Positions 21,480 to 28,411 of a stretch of DNA of 28,411 nt are shown here, piece by piece. The notes below the pieces were generated by a model, which ran no database searches, was not told where the DNA came from, and saw only the letters and a list, made by a program, of their open reading frames with translations. The translations under genes were made by a program, and so were the position numbers. Source of the DNA: Sperchopsis tessellata. Its lineage: Eukaryota; Arthropoda; Insecta; Coleoptera; Hydrophilidae. Position 1 is the first letter of the stretch. Every line of letters begins with the position of its first letter. The stretch spans positions 1 to 28,411 of the forward strand of contig JAWQRN010000559.1 in NCBI GenBank assembly GCA_033557685.1, read 5' to 3'.

Positions 21480-21990
21480 GACTGTTCTAATATCTCAAAT
21501 TTCTTTAAGTATTAAGAAATGTGTTTTCATTGGGAGCTGGGCGATTTAGCTTTTTCCATATTTATTGTTTTTGAAATAAAGCTAAAATACTTCAAACTTT
21601 TCGGCTTCTATGTAACTCATTCTGATGAGATAATACTAATAAACGTCATACAACCACAATGGTAATAAAGAAACAATGTTGTCATAAATCATCAGCAAAA
21701 GCATATGCAGAGCATTTTCAAGGTTCAATATGTCAAAAACTATTGTAGCTAGATAGAAAAAAATCAGAAGAAAAGGATCCATAATAAAATATAAAAATAT
21801 ACAGGTTGTTCCCTGTAAAAAAATTACCTCAATTGTTATATTACGTGACCTATACAGTCAGTTGTTTTCTAGGTAGTAGTTGAAAAAATATAGATAAAAC
21901 TCTTCAACTTTTGTATTCAACTTTTTTTATAACTCTTATAATAAAAGAGTTAAGGGGGATGGGTCAAAATGTAGTGAATCACCCTCTACC
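21480..21990 (-). repeat. Right inverted arm with duplicated transposase start
   Basis: Reverse-complement partner of 19905-20480. On the minus strand, ATG at 21620-21618 begins SYIEAEKFEVF, the same N-terminal segment as the left arm, and gcccagctcccaatgaaaac follows at about 21550-21530. It begins within about 20 bp of the transposase stop codon. Confidence 0.75.
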
Positions 21991-23563
21991 TGTCATTGTG
22001 CGTGGTGGCCCACTTTACGGTCGCACACCCCTCACCGACACCACTGAAGGTTGTTATTGTCCTTTCAGGTAGTCTTGTCTTGTATTTCTAACAGTGAACA
22101 TGCTGTTTAAAACAGGAGCAGGCGCAGTTTAATTTTTTCTTTCTTCAAAAGTAAGGTGATCATTCAAGTTATAAGTTATAAGTAGTGGTCAAATCAATAA
22201 GGTCATAACAATATTTTTTCTTAAAATCATGTCTACTAACGGTTACTCTTCGAGCAATAACGGTTTTTTTTTTCATCAATTTTACACTTTAGGCACACCA
22301 ATTATAGTTCTTTCTATACCGACTATTATTTTCTGCTCTACTTTTCATTTATCTTCATTTCATCTGTTTAATATTTTATATTTAAGTACGTAGGTGAAAA
22401 GATAATGAAGTTAATGATTTTTGCAAGCAAACTATATTTAGTCCATTAAACTTTAAACAGACAGTGTGTTTATTACGACAAATGAAATAATTATTATGAA
22501 GGTTGTCTTTTCCTTGTCACGTATAAGCCATTCAGTTGGCAATCGAATCGAAAGAGTTTTCTTAGAAATTGTCGACGATCTATTAATTAACGTTATCATA
22601 CGAGAAGTTAGGTCCCTAGTGTCTATGAATAAATAACTTATTGATAAAGAAAACATGGTGAGGTTAGAATGTGTGTTGACTGTAAAAAGTAATTTATATA
22701 AAAAATATTTTACGTTTTCCTAAAATTGATGACTATATGGCTAAATTTAAGGATTGTTTGAAGTTGAACAGATCGACTCATAGCCAGAGTGTGTTACAAT
22801 ATCTTTACAACTGACCTTTTTAAATGACTTATCATTGTTTTAGTACAAAAATAATAAAATTTTAGACAACTTAATGTTTTTATGGCTACTGTATATATTT
22901 CGATAGATAGTTAAATCCCCTCTTCTGACAGGAACGAAGTCTTAAAGTGATAAAATGTTATACTAAAATTATTTCAAAATGCTCATTACTTTCTTTCAGT
23001 ACTTCCCCGAAAGATATAATATTTATGTCTTGAAATTACCTTCCACAACATACAGTTATGAGAGTGCAAAATAAGCTGTGAAAAAGTTCCCAGTGCCATA
23101 AGGCTTTTGATATTAGTTAAATCTTAGGTCTAATAAATGAATTGGTAAGCCCTACCTTAAAACTTTAGCATGTCTTAAGCAAACGATACAATCATGGCGA
23201 GGCCCAGCTTAGCAGTCTATAATACTGTTTTTTTTTTAAATTAAATGATGTACCGAACAAAATTAAGCTTGGAAGGATTTTTGTCCAAAGGCAAATTGAG
23301 AATACTCTAGACCGAATGCAAATCAGTTGACAAATGTATAAAGAAGAGTTATTTGGTTGAATAAAAAAAATGTATATTATATTTGATAGGTGTATGATTT
23401 ATGTTAATTTCAAATTTCAATTCTTTACGGTAACTTGAACTAAAATGGAGTTTATTCTCTAAACTGTTAGATAGATTTTTTCTCTATGATATGACCCTGA
23501 AAATCCTTTGGATAGTCATAGCATAGTTTAAGTCTGTTCCATAAAATAGGGTACGTTCAATAA
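21991..23563. other. Intergenic stretch
   Basis: A GC-richer patch at 21985-22080 lies directly outside the right arm, with no recognised product. A 67-codon minus ORF at 22453-22656 has no domain I know. Otherwise AT-rich and empty. Confidence 0.45.
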
Positions 23564-24069
23564 GTGCTGCATTATATATGTAAGTTATTATTGGTTAAGA
23601 ATGTATATAGGATTTTCTATACATTAAAATTGTTAGTGTTAAGAAGGATATTGATGGAAGTGGGAAACTACGTTTTCCTTTGTACAGGTGAGTCATTAGT
23701 TTCTTTTGGTGCATGTGGATGTAGATGGACAAGAGAAAAATACGTGGTAAAGGTCAGCTATTATCAGTCGATCTTAAATAAGTTCGAAGGAAAACATCCA
23801 TAGCCTAGTCATGCTTGTAAAGAATTTTCTTGAGATCGGATGGTTTTGATGCCATGGTTTTGAATCTATTCGGTTTACAATTAAGAGATTGTGATATCTC
23901 GATTTTTCACAGAATTGTTTCCACAGTATCGACCAATTTAGTTTTAACTGCGATTTTGCAACAGAACATAAGTCACAAAAGGGAAACAGAGGCTGATAGA
24001 TATTATTTCATTCACGTGGATCCCTGCACGTCCTTTGACCCACACAAATATGCTTTTAGAACTAACTGA
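23564..24069 (+). other. Two adjacent unassigned ORFs (79 codons each)
   Basis: Two frames, 23564-23803 (opening TTG-like in context) and 23830-24069, lie on the same strand in different phases and 26 bases apart. The first contains GESLVSFGACGCRWTREKYV, the second HKRETEADRYYFIHVDPCTS, both more protein-like than the AT background. They might be one broken gene with a frameshift. A strong donor-like word, ACAG then GTGAGT, sits at about 23686-23694, which would instead make the upstream part an exon. No family is recognised, and chance cannot be excluded. Confidence 0.2.
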
Positions 24070-25419
24070 GAATCAGACAGTGGTAGAAAGTTAATGGTAG
24101 CATAAGGATACTGTTTTCCTAGTGACTATTGTGCAAGTCGAAAATAATTATTATTGATATTTTCTTTCTACTGAATCCTAATATTAAGGAATACATTTTG
24201 GGAATTTTTGATATAAAAACATGTAATTTCTCGAATAGGAACTGTTATATATAACAAATATAATTGAATACAAGTGGAGAAGATTTTGAGAAAAATATGT
24301 CTATTTAAATTTCAAGGAGGAAATTGAAAACCATAGTCGTTTTTTATGGCGTAAACATTCTATATACATTTATAAGATTAAAACTAGAAATAGTTGTATG
24401 CGCTTGTAAAATACATTCTAAAATTATAACATTTCAATAATATTACTCTTAGACACAAACTTATTTATAATATGTTCAAAATATGTTCCTTTATTAGACG
24501 TGGATACGATGTTTAATTAAATACCCAAATTCGTTTATGAGATAAAGCTCAAATTAAAATATTTTCCTATTGAAATCTGATAATATAATAATATAGATAA
24601 TGCTATTAAGATTTTCAAGTTGAGATGGCTAGCAGTGAAGATGTCGAACAAAACTATTATTCGACAGTGATCTTATAATATAAATTGTCCTGCGTTGTTC
24701 AAAATCGTGGCCACATAAGGTCCAGATTTACACTGAGTTAATAAGACAGCTTAAGAAGTAATTTTATTAATGTTGGGTTTTAACTTTTTTTGTTTTGTAA
24801 ATAATTCTATTAAAAGTATAAATTTACGTTTGAACGTAATGCACATACGTTTAATGACAAAAATATGTATTATTGTCAATAATAGAAAATTATGTAACGA
24901 GAAACTAGTATGAATTAAATTATGAAGAAAAGTAAAACTATCGTATACATAGTTACTACTTGAATAACTAGCCCGAAATATGTAGTCAATATAATAGACA
25001 ACGATAGTTATGCTATTATCGACATGTCTGGTTTTCATCACAAACAGCGTTTTTATAATTGGATTTCATCTAGTGATAATAGGAAGCCGTGCATCATACT
25101 TTTTAAATTATTATAATCTGATTCCAAATTCCAAATAGAAATGAGTAATAAAAGGAAAAACCCAAAAAGTTAGAAATATAACTACTCACTGAGTTATGAT
25201 TAAGTAAAGATATATCATAAGTCAGTGTACTGACAAAATCGGACTATGTTTATAATGATAATGTATGTTACATAAGCATAATATTTGAGACAAGTAATCT
25301 ATTTTCGAAAATGTATGTCTCTGTTAACACCCCAGATGAAATCGTTCCACGAGTACATGGAGTATGATATCATAGTCGATCTATAATCATTGCGTTCATG
25401 TATTGATTACCATTATTGA
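24070..25419. other. AT-rich intergenic stretch
   Basis: A 96-codon minus ORF (24751-25041) is Ile/Phe/Lys-rich low-complexity translation of AT sequence without a motif. From about 25320 the base composition rises toward the LINE remnant, whose missing N-terminal RT part may be eroded here. Confidence 0.45.
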
Positions 25420-26935
25420 CGAGGACTTCTGATCTCGATTCACTAATGGATGTAATTTGGTACAGAGGTCGATATTATTCAGTACGCGGATGACATTTCG
25501 AGCTATCTTTCGGGAGATAATAATAACTCTCTGGTTTACAGAATGAACGAAACATTGTTTCGGAAATTGGCTGGATAAATTGGGCCTTAAAATGAATCTG
25601 TCTAATTCGGTGGCGGATTTTTAGGGGACAATGGGGCCAACATCTTTCTCGTGATATTATTTGTAGCCAGGAGGTAATTAAGTGATTGGATATTGTAACG
25701 TACCAGGGCAACCGGATCAACGAGAGATCAAACTGTAAATCTAACATTGACAGAAATGTTAAAAAGCTTTTTAGGATCTAAATCTTCTCAAGGGTATTGC
25801 TGGTGTTAGGTGGGGTATGGCTCCCGGGACCTTGAAGCTGATTTAGGTCCATCAGGTCTCACCTGGATTACTCAACCTTGGCTATGTGGCCGATTTCCAA
25901 AACCAACTTTGTAATTTTGGATATAATTAGATAGTTTGCCCCCCCCCTCCTTAAAACACTGATGGGATGTATGAAGTCTACGACCTGCATGGACATTCTT
26001 TCTAAGTGAGGTGACTTCGGACTTCGGTTCCTTTGACTAGCTGTTAGATTGCTGGTCAAAAACATGTCCGCTTAAAATAGTCCATTTATAGAGAGAGTTG
26101 GTAAAATAAATAATCTTATTAGATTCCGTTCATAATGGTCTCGTAAACAGGGACATCCCTTAGTTGAGGATCTGGAGATAATTTTGGAAGTTGAGGCTCC
26201 ACTGCTTTTATACTGACTGGTCTACTCAGGTTGTAAATTATTCGAATGTGGTGAATCTGGGTCTTCGAAAAGATAACGACATAAGCCCTACGATATCAAA
26301 TTATTTCTTTATATCTAGAGTCGTTTTGATGGGTATTGGAATATGCTCTACTTCTGCTGGCATTACGCTGAATTTATGGCGATCCTACATTGTATAATTC
26401 ACATAGTTGCAAAAAATATCCTTCAGTTCATCAAATGTTCATATTCCTATTCGGCGGTATAAAGAATCAGTATATTCATATTTATTTTTATTAAAAAACT
26501 ACTTAAAGAATCAAATAAAAAAATCAAGATATCAAAATCGCCTGGATCCTTGGTCATCAGTGAATTGAGGATAACTGTGTAGAAGATTATCTTGCGAACA
26601 AGGCCATATAATCTGATGACATCTAAAATTACAAATTAACTCAACCTGATCTACTGAACATTTTAAAGGAGGAAGTTTGGGGCAGATAGATGCGATATTG
26701 GTTAGAAGCCCTGAAATTTAAGGATGGTTGATACATACAAATTGAGAAAACCCAGAAAAATTTCATGGTTCAAGTCTATCAGATTTACTGATAGAGCTAA
26801 TATTGTCACAACAGGGCTACAGCCTACCTATTCAGAATTGGAATTTCTGATTCCCCATTGCGTGAATGTGGAGATCGTCAAGATACATATTACATACTGA
26901 TGACCTGTCCCAGCAGGGCTTCGCCGACCAGAGAG
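25420..26935 (+). pseudogene. LINE remnant (I/Jockey-like) with reverse transcriptase and RNase H
   Basis: From about 25430: DLDSLMDVI, then GTEVDIIQYADDISSYLSGD, the RT catalytic YADD box with both Asp. WLDKLGLKMNLSNSVADF follows (thumb start). Then come an AGVRWGMAPGTLKLI-like segment (about 25795-25840), VADFQNQLCNF, and MYEVYDLHGH at about 25970-26000. RNase H is suggested by LLYTDWSTQ at about 26205-26230 (family YTDGSK, Gly changed to Trp). KIAWILGH, stop, IEDNCVEDYLANKA at about 26535-26610 matches the family's SWVPGH.GI.GNE.AD.LAK segment. The C-terminal AYLFRIGISDSPLRECGD and TCPSRA (26815-26920) match the Cys-containing tail. The endonuclease and N-terminal RT are missing. There are many frameshifts and stops, so it is dead. 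A nine-C run lies at 25939-25947. RNase H argues for an I-group or similar clade; exact clade unsure. Confidence 0.8.
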
Positions 26936-27042
26936 TTTCTAAAAACATAACATGCATCCTTCGACCATTCACGTCAAAATTATAGGTTTTTTATTTTAAA
27001 GTCGAACTGCTTTATATGCTTGTAGTGCTGGATTGATGCATG
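26936..27042. other. LINE 3' flank
   Basis: Probable short 3' untranslated region of the LINE leading into the microsatellite. No poly-A tail is visible. Confidence 0.3.
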
Positions 27043-27052
27043 ACATATATAC

Positions 27053-27116
<64 letters not shown>
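27043..27116. repeat. (AT)n/(ACATAT)n microsatellite
   Basis: An interrupted start (acatatatac) followed by about 25 uninterrupted AT units. It could be the simple-repeat tail of the LINE remnant upstream, since many LINEs end in microsatellite-like tails; that is inference. A minus-strand ORF across it (26980-27174) is an Ile-Tyr artefact. Confidence 0.95.
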
Positions 27117-27120
<4 letters not shown>

Positions 27121-28192
27121 AGTAAAAAAAAAACAGACACACTCCAGGTTTAAACAGACAAAAGCGACAATCAAAACAACTTTAATACTTACTTTGAATT
27201 TAAATTATTAATATAATGAACATTGTTATAAAATATAATATCACTAAAAATGTCGTTCATGAAAATATTTCACAGGGATAGAAAGAATACAAATTATTAA
27301 ATTTCTTGAAGTTTATGTCTCTTATACTACATCTTTCTAGAGCTAATATTCATTCAATTACTATGTAAATGTTAAACTGTCTTATGCACTAATAAAGCTT
27401 CAATATTGCTCCAAAACGTTTACATAATTAGTTCAAGTCTATACGATCTTTAAGTACCGAACCTCATTTTAATAAACAATAAAGAAGATAGTTTAGTGGT
27501 CACAAAAGTCAGTCGACAAGACTCGATTACGGTGTTCTTTTATGTTATCTGTTCAGTGCAGCTCAGGAATCTCCTTAATTATGGTTATTTCTCTTTGTTA
27601 TTTCGTGTTCCCATTTTCAAAACAACTCACCTAAATAACTAAGACCAAATTAAACCTGTTCACTTTACAACAAATCGTAGTCTAGTACATAAATCTCCGA
27701 TTAAAGGACCTACCAAAAAGTGAACGAAGGCTGAAGAAAGAGATGGAGAGAAATGAAAAACATATTATGTTAACTCAGTAGAAAATGAATACTAATTAGG
27801 GATATAAATATTACTTAATTAGTAGTAAAGCAGGCTCATAGTAGGTTTTTGATGTTTTATTGTAAATGAAAATAATGGCAATAAAGAACAAGTACTGCCT
27901 GCCGCTAATGTGTGAGAACTAAATTTTATTAAAAATTGTTTTTTACGACAGTAATAATATTAATTATCGGTAGGAATTATTATAATTTACACCGTTTACA
28001 TCCTTATTTGTGAAACAAAAGCTAATTTGATCTCTTTAAAAATATATACTTATGTAAAAGGAGATAAGAGATGCGTTATTTTTTTAAGCTCAAAAGCAAA
28101 CAATTTTTTACACTAAAACAAAATAAAAAGCATTGAAAAAGGTATAATAAACGAAAAATAAGAACAAGTATATATAAAGTGTTCCTTAATTA
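27117..28192. other. AT-rich intergenic stretch
   Basis: No supported gene, RNA or repeat. Stops are dense in all frames. Confidence 0.5.
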
Positions 28193-28411
28193 AGAATTTG
28201 TTGCTTCCTTGGCCGTACATAAATGTGTAATTTTAATATTTGATTTTAATCAAATATCAATACGCGGGAAACAGCTAATTACCATCTATAGCAGTACTGA
28301 TGACGTCTTAATGACAGAAACACGTGTCCACTGAATTTAGTTTGTTACCATCATTTTGCAGTGCGTAGTTCATTTCTGTATTCAATATATCGACTTGGCC
28401 GGTTTGCTTGA
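28193..28411 (+). repeat. Hammerhead-bearing palindromic repeat, copy 2 (cut by window end)
   Basis: Same family as 3387-3708, in opposite orientation. Homology starts near 28193 (aagaatttgt, gcttccttgg). Next is a perfect palindrome with 10-bp arms and a TT loop at 28236-28257, then cagctaattac, the hammerhead, and the block ctgtattcaatatatcgact ahead of ggtttgct at the window edge. It lacks the roughly 100-bp block present in copy 1 but keeps about 50 bp after the hammerhead that copy 1 has lost. No open reading frame. The rest of the repeat lies beyond the window. Confidence 0.75.
28292..28333 (+). ncRNA. Type I hammerhead ribozyme candidate
   Basis: All conserved parts are in order. CAGT (28292-28295) is the 5' strand of stem I. 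CTGATGA at 28297-28303 is the core. Stem II is GTC/GAC (28305-28307 with 28313-28315) closing loop TTAAT, with a C.A mismatch at its base. GAAA is at 28317-28320. The octamer ACACGTGT (28320-28327) is a perfect palindrome acting as stem III, and C at 28328 completes the GUC cleavage triplet. ACTG (28330-28333) pairs with CAGT. The pair 2.1/1.1 is A.C here, but copy 1 has G at that place, giving a 5-bp CAGTG/CACTG stem. A loopless palindromic stem III is known from hammerheads that work as dimers. Known hammerheads of this kind occur in Penelope elements, retrozymes and satellites. Activity is not shown. Confidence 0.7.

Larger units (their letters stand above)
19905..21990 (+). mobile_element. 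Tc1/mariner-type transposon with about 500-bp inverted arms
   Basis: The left arm (19905 to about 20480) and right arm (about 21480 to 21990) are inverted copies of each other. Shared blocks include aaaaaagttgaatacaaa near the outer ends, gatccttttttctgattt against its slightly diverged partner, gacaacattgtttcttta, and gcccagctccca. Between the arms lies one transposase reading (20302-21463). Outer ends meet at a C-rich tract (19922-19931; G-run at 21953-21957) and fade beyond it. No clear target duplication is seen. Each arm contains an ATG (20302 on plus, 21620 on minus) starting the same N-terminal coding segment. This may be a true long-terminal-inverted-repeat element or two head-to-head partial copies. 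Divergence between the arms and frameshifts show it is old and inactive. Confidence 0.75.

Noticed and set aside
21690..21720. CTGATGA on the minus strand within the right arm
   Set aside because: No GAAA box or stems at suitable spacing; not a hammerhead.
24751..25041. 96-codon minus ORF
   Set aside because: Low-complexity Ile/Phe/Lys translation of AT-rich DNA with no recognisable domain.
25475..26065. Two minus-strand ORFs
   Set aside because: Antisense to the LINE RT, which has the YADD box on the plus strand.
26980..27174. 64-codon Ile/Tyr-rich minus ORF
   Set aside because: A translation artefact of the AT microsatellite.
1..28411. CRISPR arrays, rRNA genes, bacterial operons
   Set aside because: No regularly spaced direct repeats, no rRNA-like conserved stretches and no clustered long ORFs are present.

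Overview
This 28.4 kb window is strongly AT-rich, intron- or intergenic-like eukaryotic DNA. The transposon families in it (Penelope-like, RTE, RNase H-bearing LINE, hAT with a BED-type finger, several Tc1/mariner lineages) point to an arthropod, most likely an insect. That assignment is an inference from element types. No complete host gene can be called, and there is no sign of operons, CRISPR or bacterial signals. Nearly everything recognisable is a broken mobile element, identified by translating across frameshifts and stops.

Layout. 1-1570: AT-rich, with one short coding-like ORF on the minus strand. 1575-1890: mariner N-terminal remnant (+). 2215-3150: Penelope-like reverse transcriptase and GIY-YIG remnant (+). 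3387-3708: a small palindrome-ended repeat with a decayed hammerhead ribozyme core on its minus strand. 3709-4010: mariner-like C-terminal remnant (-). 4380-5265: near full-length remnant of a second Tc1/mariner-type transposase (-). 5580-7700: featureless. 8335-8985: hAT (ZBED-like) transposase remnant (+). 10777-11073: unrecognised coding-like ORF with one nonsense codon (-). 13255-14605: RTE-type LINE remnant (+). About 16135: tRNA-type B box, probably a SINE scrap (-). 18819-19154: 111-codon ORF, the best candidate for host coding sequence (+). 19905-21990: a roughly 2.1 kb transposon with inverted arms of about 500 bp that contain the start of its own transposase. 23564-24069: two adjacent unassigned ORFs. 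25420-26935: LINE remnant with RT and RNase H (+). 27043-27116: AT microsatellite. 28193-28411: second copy of the hammerhead repeat, cut by the window edge.

The most interesting observation is the repeat at 3387-3708 and 28193-28411. The second copy carries what looks like a complete type I hammerhead ribozyme: conserved core, stem II, a palindromic stem III, a GUC cleavage triplet and a short stem I. The first copy has lost the cleavage site but carries the base that completes stem I. The second highlight is the long-inverted-repeat transposon, in which the 5' leader and the N-terminal coding region are duplicated in inverted orientation directly behind the transposase stop codon.

The genes do not form a pathway. 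The window reads as a graveyard of unrelated insertions in gene-poor DNA. All element calls rest on protein-motif recognition by eye, without database search; boundaries are approximate unless a precise motif is cited.
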